This document shows positions 14,814 through 21,766 of a DNA stretch of 26,028 nt, in pieces. The position numbers and the translations under genes are program-made. A model generated the notes under the pieces. It did not search any database, was not told where the DNA came from, and worked only from the letters and a program-made list of their open reading frames with translations. This DNA comes from CAYYYW01 sp964476245 (lineage in GTDB: Bacteria; Patescibacteriota; Microgenomatia; UBA1406; HO2-37-13b), in contig CAYYYW010000016.1 in the NCBI GenBank assembly GCA_964476245.1, positions 1 to 26,028 on the forward strand, written 5' to 3'. Within the stretch, counting starts at the first letter, position 1; every line of letters starts with the position of its first letter.

Positions 14814-15086
14814 TTATTTCACCATTCTCTTTAAAGATTTTCCAGCGGTGAAGCCTGGAGTTTTGGTGGCTGGAATTTGAATTTCCGCACCAGTTTGAGG
14901 ATTGCGTCCCTTTCGGGCGGCTCTCCTTCGGACAACAAACGTACCAAAGCCAGTAACCACAACCTTTTCTCCTCTTTTCATTGCGTCAGAAATGGTAGAG
15001 AAGACGGCGTTGGCGGAGTCTTTGGCGGCTTTTGCTGTTAGATTAGCTTTTTTGGCCACTTGGGCGACTAAATCTGCTTTTGTCAT
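14814..15086 (-). CDS. hup: HU-type nucleoid DNA-binding protein
   Basis: 90 aa, the standard HU length. It opens MTKADLVAQVAKKANL, has the GFGTF turn and the beta-arm stretch RRAARKGRNPQTGAEIQIPA with the conserved Pro at the tip, and closes PGFTAGKSLKRMVK. HU binds and bends DNA without strong sequence preference and may form homodimers. Expression looks well controlled: a consensus promoter (TTGACA, 17 bp, TATGCT), a ~148-nt folded leader, a strong Shine-Dalgarno (GGGGGTGA, 7 nt before ATG) and a strong terminator. Confidence 0.97.
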   Translation of the reverse strand: MTKADLVAQVAKKANLTAKAAKDSANAVFSTISDAMKRGEKVVVTGFGTFVVRRRAARKGRNPQTGAEIQIPATKTPGFTAGKSLKRMVK

Positions 15087-15099
15087 TATTTTTCACCCC

Positions 15100-15147
15100 C
15101 TTTAGAAAGCGTTAACGAACTTATAAGTGAGTTTACGCTTTCTAAAG
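15100..15147. repeat. 48-bp near-perfect palindrome next to the HU Shine-Dalgarno
   Basis: CTTTAGAAAGCG (15100-15111) and CGCTTTCTAAAG (15136-15147) are exact inverted arms. The 24 bp between them are also nearly palindromic, with ACTTATAAGT at the centre; 21 of 24 position pairs match overall. As RNA it forms one long hairpin that abuts the HU Shine-Dalgarno. Confidence 0.8.
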
Positions 15148-15212
15148 CCCGCCGAAGCGAAGTTTCGTCCGCGTGGCTGTAAGCCTCGGGACGAACCTAA
15201 GCGGAGGTGGGC
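15147..15212. repeat. GC-rich inverted-repeat element in the HU leader
   Basis: Outer arms GCCCGCC and GGTGGGC, inner arms GTTTCGTCC and GGACGAAC (one bulge), and an apical GGCT-GTA-AGCC hairpin fold into one long imperfect stem. The GC-rich words resemble the palindromes at the left window edge and the CCGCCGAAGC element in copA, so it may be a copy of a dispersed repeat. Confidence 0.65.
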
Positions 15213-15240
15213 TAACAAGCGTAATTATAAAAACAAGTAA

Positions 15241-15269
15241 AGCATAGAAGGTTTTTAGCCTCTTGTCAA
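15241..15269 (-). promoter_or_regulatory. HU promoter
   Basis: Minus strand TTGACA (15264-15269), 17-bp spacer, TATGCT (15241-15246). The -35 matches the sigma70 consensus exactly. Confidence 0.7.
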
Positions 15270-15304
15270 TCTATATTAAAAATATCTTATTATAACAATC
15301 TATA

Positions 15305-16753
15305 TCAAGAGTGGGTTGTGGCAAAGGCACGAAGCTCACGAATTACGGTAATTTTTACCTGCCCGGGAAAGGTAGGAAATTTTTCTTCAATTTCTTCCTG
15401 AATTTTTTGGGCCAAAATTGTTATTTCCTCATCAGTTATTTCTTCGGGCTTAACAATTACTCTAAGTTCTCGACCGGCTTGAAGTGCGTAGGCGTCTTGG
15501 ATGCCTTTTTTTGTCTTGGCTACCTCTTCAATTGCCTTAATTCTTTTTAAATATTCTTCGAAATCTTCGTGTCTTGCCCCGGGTCTTCCACCAGAAACAG
15601 CGTCGGCGATGTAAACAATAATTGCCTCAATCGAATTAAAAGAGCTGTCTTCATGATGTGAGGCAACGCAATCAATTATTTTTTGGGGCAATTTATATTT
15701 CCTCAAAAGATCAATGCCCAGCTGAACGTGAGTGCCTTCTTTGTCCGTAATAACCTTGCCAATATCATGAAGTAAACATCCTAATTTAACCGTGTTTACA
15801 TCAGCTTTCAATTCTTGGGCGAGGGCAACGCCAATTTTAGTTTCCTCAAGTGTATGAAGAATCATGTTTTGTCCATAGGAGTAGCGATATTTAAATTTTC
15901 CCAAAAGACGAACGATCTCAAGCGGAAGATTATAGGCGCCGATCCGATGGCAGATGTCTTCGCCGGCCTTTATAATAATTTTTTCTATTTCTTCCTTTGT
16001 TTTCTTGACGATTTCTTCAATGCGTTGTGGTTGGATTCTTCCATCGCGGATTAGTTTCTCTAAAGAGGTTTTGGCGATTTCCCTTTTAACCGCGTCAAAA
16101 GAGGAGAATTTTATTACTCCTTCCTCATCAAGGTCAACATCAACGCCGGTCGCTAATTCAAACGCCCGAATGTTTCTTCCTTCTTTGCCGATAATTCTTC
16201 CCTTAAGTTCTTCATTTGGGAGAGTAACGAAGGATAAAGTATATTCGGCGGTATAATCAACCGCGCCGTAACGCATAGCATCGACTAAGATTTCTTTTGC
16301 TTTCTCGTCGGATTTGTTTTTAATTTCTTCTTCGGCTGTTTTTATTTTTTTAGCAATTTCTCCTTTGAGTTTTTCTTCCCAACCGCGAAGAATTAAGTCT
16401 TTTGCTTCGGCTTGGGTTAGTTTGGCAATTTTTTCCAATTTAATCAAAATTTCCTCCCTTTTTCCGCTTAATTGTTTTTTTTCTTCTTCCAGATTTCGTC
16501 CTTCGGAGTCAAGCCTTCTTTTTGTGCTTTCAATTTCGTTTTGTTTGTGTTCAAGCCTTCTTTCCAAATTTATTGCTTCTTGGGTAAGTCTTTTTGCTTC
16601 TTCTTCAGCTTTTCTTTCGATTCGCAAAGCTTCTTCTTTTGCTGTCAAGACAATTTCTTTGGCTTTAACCTCTGCTTGATGAAAAGTTTGTTCAGCCGCT
16701 TCTTTTTTTTGTTTTAAAAACGGGAGGAGATCAAAGAGTTTGTTCAGTTTCAT
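15305..16753 (-). CDS. rny: Ribonuclease Y, apparently without membrane anchor
   Basis: 482 aa endoribonuclease that starts mRNA decay. A long coiled coil rich in Glu/Lys/Arg (about residues 17-150) is followed by a KH domain (LKGRIIGKEGRNIRAFE) and an HD domain with LLHDIGK and SHHED metal ligands. The C terminus is typical (AYALQAGRELRVIV, FPGQVKITVIRE). Family members usually begin with a transmembrane helix. Here the protein starts MKLNKLFDLLPFLKQKKEAAEQ, with only a short amphipathic stretch, and I see no upstream start that adds a helix. It may be cytosolic or only loosely membrane-bound. Confidence 0.93.
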   Translation of the reverse strand: MKLNKLFDLLPFLKQKKEAAEQTFHQAEVKAKEIVLTAKEEALRIERKAEEEAKRLTQEAINLERRLEHKQNEIESTKRRLDSEGRNLEEEKKQLSGKREEILIKLEKIAKLTQAEAKDLILRGWEEKLKGEIAKKIKTAEEEIKNKSDEKAKEILVDAMRYGAVDYTAEYTLSFVTLPNEELKGRIIGKEGRNIRAFELATGVDVDLDEEGVIKFSSFDAVKREIAKTSLEKLIRDGRIQPQRIEEIVKKTKEEIEKIIIKAGEDICHRIGAYNLPLEIVRLLGKFKYRYSYGQNMILHTLEETKIGVALAQELKADVNTVKLGCLLHDIGKVITDKEGTHVQLGIDLLRKYKLPQKIIDCVASHHEDSSFNSIEAIIVYIADAVSGGRPGARHEDFEEYLKRIKAIEEVAKTKKGIQDAYALQAGRELRVIVKPEEITDEEITILAQKIQEEIEEKFPTFPGQVKITVIRELRAFATTHS

Positions 16754-16940
16754 AATATATAAAACATAACATTGAAGAAGAAAGTGATGGATCTTTAAAA
16801 ATTAGCTCAATAGGTGATATGTTGTTGAGATTCTAAAAACTTTAGTGGCCAACATATTTTTAATTAGCTTTAAAATGTAAACTTCTTTCTTCTCCAACGA
16901 TGCTGAAATTTATAATCTTTTTATATTTTACCCTTTTTTT

Positions 16941-16961
16941 ACAAATCTGCAAATGATTTTT
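16941..16961. repeat. Left copy of 21-bp direct repeat
   Basis: ACAAATCTGCAAATGATTTT plus one more T. Identical to 19028-19048. Internally AAATC and GATTT can pair around a 7-nt loop followed by Ts, so it could also act as a weak terminator. Confidence 0.75.
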
Positions 16962-17075
16962 TAACCAGGACAGAAGAGAAAACTTATCACCAGAAAGACA
17001 ATCTTAAATCCTAATATTGCTATTCAATTAGATAGGCCTTGTGTTGTTTTTTTATTTTAAGTTAATGGCAAGTGT

Positions 17076-17102
17076 TTGTTATAACAATAAATCGGTTATA
17101 AT
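17076..17102 (+). promoter_or_regulatory. Promoter and palindrome of the zincin operon
   Basis: TATAAT (17097-17102) ends 6 nt before the ATG at 17109. The palindrome TTGTTATAACAA (17076-17087) overlaps the expected -35 region and could be an operator. No Shine-Dalgarno. Confidence 0.4.
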
Positions 17103-17108
17103 ATGTTT

Positions 17109-17420
17109 ATGACTTCGTTAAATTGCTTTGACCCAATAAAACATCTTGAAATAAACAACCTAAATTCCACTCAAGTTAATAAATTAAGGCCTATTCTCTA
17201 CAAGGACATGGCTAAATATCTGCTTGAGCGGTTTGTTAAATCGCTTAAAGAGGAACAGTTAGTTGAGGTTGAGCGAAAACTGCCGGAGATTAAAACATAT
17301 AGCGATCTTACCCTGATCGTTGGCAAATATGATTCAAAATTTGAAGAAAAAAAGATAATATATTTGAAAGATTACAAACTGCAATTTGATTTAAACAAAT
17401 TCTTAAACATATTTAAATAA
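17109..17420 (+). CDS. Hypothetical small cytosolic protein
   Basis: 103 aa from the ATG at 17109. An ATG two codons earlier (17103) abuts the -10 hexamer and is less likely to be transcribed. No family recognised. It is mostly helical and charged (YLLERFVKSLKEEQLVEVERKLPEI), without a signal or membrane segment. The stop lies 3 nt before the zincin-candidate ATG, so the pair is one operon, and both lie between the 21-bp direct repeats. It might be a regulator or chaperone for the exported partner, but nothing in the sequence shows this. Confidence 0.6.
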   Translation: MTSLNCFDPIKHLEINNLNSTQVNKLRPILYKDMAKYLLERFVKSLKEEQLVEVERKLPEIKTYSDLTLIVGKYDSKFEEKKIIYLKDYKLQFDLNKFLNIFK

Positions 17421-17423
17421 AGT

Positions 17424-18977
17424 ATGGACAGATATTATGGCGAATACCCCAGTCAAGGGAATTATAAAGAACCAAACAAGGAAAGACATGGATTGTTAAG
17501 AAGAGCGACGGTTCTTTTAGGTCTGCTTAGTGCTTTGGGCGGGGGAGCTAAAGTTGCTGGACCAACGGTGGTAGAGTCGATTAGGGATTTTGTTTTACCA
17601 AACACAGCAGTATTAGCAGGAGAAAACCCAGGAGGTGGCACAAAAGATCAAGGACCAAACAATGTTCTTACTCCAGCCCTAACGCTAACGCCTTCTCCCA
17701 CTTTAACACCAGAACCAACTTTAACTTCAGTCCCCCCCCCAACAGCAGAATTTTTTAGCCGTCAGAATATCGAGGGGGCAGTTTTTGTTTTTGATTCTCA
17801 ACATCAGCCAGTGAGCTATACTTTGCCCAGCGGCGAGTCGATAGAATTTGATCCAACAGAGATCAGAAGAGTTAGAGAAAGGGCCAAGCAATCTCAAGAA
17901 ACAGAAGTTTTGGACACAATTAGATTCCAGACGAAGGAAGCCAATAACCCAAATATCCCAACAATAAACAACAGATCGTCAACGGAACATCCTGTTTTAA
18001 AGACTTTACCAAAAAATACTTTAACAGAGGTAGAGCTAAAGCAGAGAAATATTGAAGTAATTCAGGCAGACAACACACAGCTATACATCAGGAGCCAAGC
18101 ATTTGAAGAGGGCGGCCCTCTTCAATATTTTCAAGGCAAAATTATTCTTGTTCCTGGTCCTGTTGTAAGTCCTGGTTATCTTAAAGACGACAAATACAAT
18201 GAAGTTAGAGGACTGCTTGAGGACCTACCAGAGATAGAAAAATATAGAACGCAAATAATTAAAAAGACGGAAGAGTATCTAGACAATTTGCGTTCTGGTC
18301 TTCTAAAGGCAAAAAAAGAGAATAATTTTAAAGACATGGCCCTCTATGAGGATTTGTTAGGAGAATTCAAAGCAGATATCTTAAGTTATCAAAAGGCGAC
18401 GACGGAAGAATTGTTGATTGAAATAAATCAAGCTAGTAGAGCAGGAGGAAAATATGTTGAAGCTGATTCGCCAGTAATTTTTATTGCCGTGGGTGTCCCG
18501 ACAAACACCACAGAAGTAAGGTTGTTTTTTGACAAAAACGGTAATTGCCATGTCTCTTATGGAGGAATATTGCCTTCGCCCGGTTTACAACCGAAAGAGA
18601 ACCAGAGTTGTCCTGATCCAACCGATTTTAGACGCAATCCCGCCGCTTCTTCGGAGTCTGGATCATATTCTTACGGAGCACAGACTTCGGGCCAGGCGTT
18701 AAGACACGAAATTATGCACTATCGGTTAATGACAGAAAATTATTTTAGAAGGCTTAAATTGAAGCACGAAATTCTCGCGACAGCTCCTGACAATAATGAA
18801 TATACCACGGATGAGGCGGCCATGGAGGGTATACGTGATGCCTGGAAAAAATGGGTAGAATCAGGCTATACAGACGACAGTGGTTATTGTTTTGTTTTTA
18901 GTTTGCCTGAGGGCGGTTTTATATTAACAAGCCATCTTGGGTCTCTAAGAGAAAGCGCCCCGAAGATCAACCTCTGA
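17424..18977 (+). CDS. Putative exported metalloprotease-like protein (HExxH)
   Basis: 517 aa, no family recognised. A basic N terminus and a weakly hydrophobic segment (about residues 25-50, ATVLLGLLSALGGGAKVAG) suggest export or anchoring. Residues about 82-110 form a Pro/Thr linker (TPALTLTPSPTLTPEPTLT). A long middle region is mostly helical and charged. Near the C terminus LRHEIMHYRL holds a zincin HExxH (H428, E429, H432), and DEAAMEG supplies a possible third ligand, E464. Two Cys about 15-20 residues apart precede the motif. Zinc protease activity is inference from the motif. No SD; 3 nt after the upstream ORF. Confidence 0.65.
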   Translation: MDRYYGEYPSQGNYKEPNKERHGLLRRATVLLGLLSALGGGAKVAGPTVVESIRDFVLPNTAVLAGENPGGGTKDQGPNNVLTPALTLTPSPTLTPEPTLTSVPPPTAEFFSRQNIEGAVFVFDSQHQPVSYTLPSGESIEFDPTEIRRVRERAKQSQETEVLDTIRFQTKEANNPNIPTINNRSSTEHPVLKTLPKNTLTEVELKQRNIEVIQADNTQLYIRSQAFEEGGPLQYFQGKIILVPGPVVSPGYLKDDKYNEVRGLLEDLPEIEKYRTQIIKKTEEYLDNLRSGLLKAKKENNFKDMALYEDLLGEFKADILSYQKATTEELLIEINQASRAGGKYVEADSPVIFIAVGVPTNTTEVRLFFDKNGNCHVSYGGILPSPGLQPKENQSCPDPTDFRRNPAASSESGSYSYGAQTSGQALRHEIMHYRLMTENYFRRLKLKHEILATAPDNNEYTTDEAAMEGIRDAWKKWVESGYTDDSGYCFVFSLPEGGFILTSHLGSLRESAPKINL

Positions 18978-19027
18978 AAATTTGTTTATCAAGAAAAACA
19001 TCTTCAATTCATGTTAATTATTTTGAC

Positions 19028-19048
19028 ACAAATCTGCAAATGATTTTT
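19028..19048. repeat. Right copy of 21-bp direct repeat
   Basis: Identical to 16941-16961, lying 50 nt after the zincin-candidate stop codon. The two copies enclose exactly the two-gene operon. Confidence 0.75.
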
Positions 19049-19055
19049 ATTCTGT

Positions 19056-19250
19056 CTTGTTTCACCCCTACAGGGTTAGGTTGTCTTCTCATTCCTTCGA
19101 TTCTCTTCGTTCACTCAGGATAAACCAACCCCGCAAGTAAAGCCCTGCTTGCCCTCCGTAGTCCTGAATCATAGTTGTGGAACGAAGGAGGGAGTAGAGT
19201 CGAAGGGCTATAGCCCTGGGTTTAGCGAAGGGGACTTACATTGTTTAAGG
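19056..19250. repeat. Cluster of GC-rich dispersed repeats
   Basis: Gene-free block with CCTTCGATTC, CTCAGGATAAACCAACCCCG, GTCGAAGGG and the 14-bp palindrome AGGGCTATAGCCCT (about 19204-19217). It ends with GAAGGGGACTTACATTG (19227 onward), which recurs with two mismatches in 23 at 19590-19612. Words such as CCCTGAGCGAAGTCGAAGG in the second block are of a kind seen in many genomes as dispersed palindromic repeats. Confidence 0.6.
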
Positions 19251-19252
19251 AA

Positions 19253-19522
19253 TCAAAGTGGTTTACTAAAGCACGGAATAATTGCAGGACAAGCCTGACA
19301 AATTAAATCTGGGGCACTGTTTGGAGTAATAATAGCATTGCCTCTTATCAAAGCTCTTTTAGCAATTTCCATCCGTGCAGCCATATTACGTACCTGTTGC
19401 TTACCACTAAAAGAGTATTGATTTGGCAAATCAAAAAATAAACTTTCCAAATACAATAAGGCCCACCCTTGAGGAATTGCTTTAAGCTCCCTAGCATGAC
19501 ATTCCATAACTTCAATTGCCAT
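19253..19522 (-). CDS. Hypothetical 89-aa protein with C-terminal cysteines
   Basis: 89 aa, no family recognised. It starts MAIEVMECHARELKAIPQG, has a middle segment with VRNMAARMEIAKRALIRGNAI and ends with CQACPAIIPC, a group of three Cys that could bind metal. Evidence that it is real: an extended -10, TGGTATAAT (19530-19538), 7 nt before the ATG on the minus strand, of the same form as at yqeY. It is enclosed by two copies of a GC-rich repeat (19227-19249 and 19590-19612), which suggests the gene came in or was moved as a cassette. Alternative: a spurious ORF between repeats. Confidence 0.5.
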   Translation of the reverse strand: MAIEVMECHARELKAIPQGWALLYLESLFFDLPNQYSFSGKQQVRNMAARMEIAKRALIRGNAIITPNSAPDLICQACPAIIPCFSKPL

Positions 19523-19529
19523 TGGAGCT

Positions 19530-19538
19530 ATTATACCA
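19530..19538 (-). promoter_or_regulatory. Extended -10 promoter of the 89-aa gene
   Basis: TGGTATAAT on the minus strand, 7 nt before the ATG at 19522. It is the same extended -10 word used by yqeY. Confidence 0.5.
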
Positions 19539-19559
19539 TCTATGTCGTTATCTTATCCA

Positions 19560-19612
19560 ACCCCGTAAGCCATGGCCCTGAGCGAAGTCGAAGGGGATTG
19601 ACATTGTTTAAG
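19560..19612. repeat. GC-rich dispersed repeat, second copy
   Basis: ACCCCGTAAGCC, GGCCCTGAGCGAAGTCGAAG and then GGGGATTGACATTGTTTAAG. The last 23 bp match 19227-19249 with two differences in the same orientation, so the pair are direct repeats flanking the 89-aa ORF. Confidence 0.65.
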
Positions 19613-19703
19613 ACAATATTACATTTCTAAACGAGATATTTTCTATATTGGTTTATAAAAGACTGAATTAAACTTAACTATTTGTTTTATTAAAGCGCTA
19701 AAA

Positions 19704-19732
19704 TTGACTTTTAATTTTTATGATAGTATAAT
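19704..19732 (+). promoter_or_regulatory. Promoter of the pyrimidine-nucleoside phosphorylase gene
   Basis: TTGACT (19704-19709), 17-bp spacer, TATAAT (19727-19732). The -10 ends 10 nt before the ATG at 19743 and there is no Shine-Dalgarno, so the mRNA is probably leaderless or nearly so. Confidence 0.7.
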
Positions 19733-19742
19733 CTGACCAAAT

Positions 19743-21161
19743 ATGCCAAAAAGAATAATACATCTTGGTCAACCTGGTCTCAGAAAAGAATTAATAAAGT
19801 ACTCCAAAAATGTTGAACTTAAAACAAGATTATATAGTGGCTTTAATCCACGAGAAACGATCAGAAATACTCGAGAGGGAAAACCACTTTCACAAAATGA
19901 AATTTTAAATTGGGTAAATGGTGTAGCTAGTAATGTGATTCCTGATTACCAAACATCTGCTTGGCTCATGGCTGTCTGTATGAGAAAACCCCCATTAACA
20001 ATGGAAGAAACAACAAATTTAACGCTAGCGATGGCTGCTTCAGGAGATATTCTGGACCTTGACGAACTTGGAATTGTTGCCGATAAACATTCATCAGGTG
20101 GAGTTGGAGACAAAACAACTTTAGTTGTTGCTCCGATTGCTGCTGCTTATGGGATAACCGTTGGAAAAATGTCTGGTAGAGGCTTAGGCCATACTGGTGG
20201 AACTTTGGATAAACTAGAATCAATTCCTGGATTTAGAGTTGATCTAACTAAAGATGAATTTTTAAAACAAATAAAAGAAACTAGGATAGTAGTTACGGGA
20301 CAAACTGGAGAACTGGCTCCCGCCGATGGAAAACTTTATGCGCTTCGTGATGTAACAGAAACAGTTGATAGTATTCCACTAATTGCCGCTTCAATTATGA
20401 GTAAAAAAATTGCCAGTGGAGCAAATCATTTGGTGCTTGATGTAAAAGTCGGGCAAGGTGCTTTCATGAAAACAATTAAAGACGCAAGAGAATTAGCAAG
20501 GACGATGGTTGAAATAGGAAAAATAGTTGGTATGACTGTGGTTGCTGAAATAACCAACATGAATCAACCACTTGGTGAGGCAGTTGGAAATGCCCTTGAA
20601 GTTTTGGAGGCAGTTGAAACATTAAAAGGTCACGGTCCAGAAGATTTTTATGAACATTGTATTGAAACTGCAGCCAGAATGATTTTGATTTCAAAAAAAG
20701 CTGGGAGTATGGACGAAGCAATAATTATGGCAAAAAGAACAATTAAAGAAGGTGGTGCCTTAGAAAAATTTAGAGCAATGGTAAAAGCACAAGGTGGAGA
20801 TGAAAGAGTGGCTGATGATCCACTATTGGTATTGAAAATAGCTAAACAAACACCCGTATATTATGAAGGTGGAAATATTTTTGTAGACAATGTTGATCCA
20901 ATGGCAGTTGGTCTTGCTGCCATGAATCTTGGTGGAGGAAGAGAAAAGAAAGAAGATAAAATAGATCATTCCGTTGGAATCGTTGTTAAAGTTAAAGTTG
21001 GAATGCTTCTCAAAAAAAATGACTTAATCGGTTATGTTTATTCTGATGATTCAGCAAAAATTGAAGAAGCAAAACTCGAACTTCAAAAAGCTGTTACAAC
21101 AAGTGCAAAACCAGTTAGTAGACTTCCAGCAACTTTAGAAACTTATCCCGAACAAATATAA
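19743..21161 (+). CDS. pdp: Pyrimidine-nucleoside (thymidine) phosphorylase
   Basis: 472 aa. Splits pyrimidine nucleosides with phosphate into base and (deoxy)ribose 1-phosphate, a salvage step suited to a cell with little nucleotide synthesis. Landmarks: DKHSSGGVGDKTTLVVAPI, KMSGRGLGHTGGTLDKLES, GQTGELAPADGKLYALRDVT, SIPLIAASIMSKKIA and the C-terminal GGGREKKEDKIDHSVGI. It is about 35-40 aa longer than typical family members because of an N-terminal extension (PKRIIHLGQPGLRKELIKYS). It is shorter than archaeal-type AMP phosphorylases (about 500 aa), which share the core, so AMP as substrate is a minor alternative. It has its own consensus promoter. Confidence 0.9.
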   Translation: MPKRIIHLGQPGLRKELIKYSKNVELKTRLYSGFNPRETIRNTREGKPLSQNEILNWVNGVASNVIPDYQTSAWLMAVCMRKPPLTMEETTNLTLAMAASGDILDLDELGIVADKHSSGGVGDKTTLVVAPIAAAYGITVGKMSGRGLGHTGGTLDKLESIPGFRVDLTKDEFLKQIKETRIVVTGQTGELAPADGKLYALRDVTETVDSIPLIAASIMSKKIASGANHLVLDVKVGQGAFMKTIKDARELARTMVEIGKIVGMTVVAEITNMNQPLGEAVGNALEVLEAVETLKGHGPEDFYEHCIETAARMILISKKAGSMDEAIIMAKRTIKEGGALEKFRAMVKAQGGDERVADDPLLVLKIAKQTPVYYEGGNIFVDNVDPMAVGLAAMNLGGGREKKEDKIDHSVGIVVKVKVGMLLKKNDLIGYVYSDDSAKIEEAKLELQKAVTTSAKPVSRLPATLETYPEQI

Positions 21162-21247
21162 ACTTCAATTAAAGTTATAATAAAATTATTATATTTATTT
21201 TTGTCAGTTGTAATGTAATAAAAAAAGTATAAAATAAGATTTAAGAT

Positions 21248-21766
21248 ATGGAAACAAAAGAAAAAGGGGAAGCTAATCTTTGGACAATTGCCTTTATTCT
21301 TGTTTTTGGATTTTTAGCCTTTCTTTTAGGCACCTATTTCCCAAATTTTTTAAAAGAATCTTCACCGGCAATTTCTCCAACACAACCTTCACCTACCGTT
21401 GTTAGTCAACCGACAACTCCAACAGGATCAGTTCAGCCTACTAATACAACCGCTCCCTTACCAACCGTGTCTCAAAAAAGCGACTCGGAAATGATTAAAG
21501 AGGCTTTTGCCCAAAAATATAACAGACCAACTTCAGAAGTTAATGTTACGGTTAGCAAAAATAATGGCACTCATGCCCAAGGAGGAGTTGGCTTTTCCGG
21601 AGAGATGGGAGGCGGTTGGTTTTTAGCTTATAAAGAAGGCGATGATTGGATAATTGTTCAAGACGGCAACGGGACAATTTCTTGCGAGACAATTGCTCCT
21701 TATAATTTTCCCGTGGATATGGTTTCGGAATGTGTTGATAAAAACGGAAAATTGATTAAAAGATAA
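21248..21766 (+). CDS. Membrane-anchored protein with Pro/Thr linker
   Basis: 172 aa. One N-terminal transmembrane helix (about residues 12-30, WTIAFILVFGFLAFLLGTYF) is followed by a Pro/Thr/Ser linker (about residues 38-78) and an outward-facing domain with MIKEAFAQKYNRPTSEVNVTV, GGVGFSGEMGGGWFLAYK and DDWIIVQDGNGTISC. Two Cys near the end (ISCETIAP and VSECVDK) could form a disulfide. This type of small domain is common in CPR genomes in my recollection; its function is unknown. It is convergent with recX, overlapping it by 11 bp. Confidence 0.7.
   Translation: METKEKGEANLWTIAFILVFGFLAFLLGTYFPNFLKESSPAISPTQPSPTVVSQPTTPTGSVQPTNTTAPLPTVSQKSDSEMIKEAFAQKYNRPTSEVNVTVSKNNGTHAQGGVGFSGEMGGGWFLAYKEGDDWIIVQDGNGTISCETIAPYNFPVDMVSECVDKNGKLIKR

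Larger units (their letters stand above)
15087..15234 (-). promoter_or_regulatory. Long structured 5' leader of HU
   Basis: The predicted transcript starts near 15234 and reaches the HU ATG after about 148 nt. It contains two successive hairpins (15147-15212 and 15100-15147). The second ends where the Shine-Dalgarno begins, so its opening or closing could set ribosome access. I do not recognise a known riboswitch or ribosomal-protein leader. Most other genes in the window look leaderless, so this leader is exceptional. Confidence 0.55.
16754..17102. other. AT-rich intergenic region between rny and the zincin operon
   Basis: 349 bp with no convincing gene. It holds an imperfect inverted pair (TTGAAGAAGAAAG near 16772 and CTTTCTTCTCCAA near 16885), the left copy of a 21-bp direct repeat (16941-16961), a perfect 12-bp palindrome TTGTTATAACAA (17076-17087) and a TATAAT (17097-17102) for the downstream genes. 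Confidence 0.6.

Noticed and set aside
15954..16679. Long plus-strand ORFs opposite rny
   Set aside because: Ser/Phe-rich shadows of the Glu/Lys-rich coiled coil on the opposite strand. No promoter or homology signal.
19743..21161. Archaeal-type AMP phosphorylase of the RuBisCO nucleotide pathway
   Set aside because: CPR genomes can carry that pathway, but the protein is shorter than AMP phosphorylases, the core reads like pyrimidine-nucleoside phosphorylase, and no RuBisCO or ribose-1,5-bisphosphate isomerase gene is in the window.
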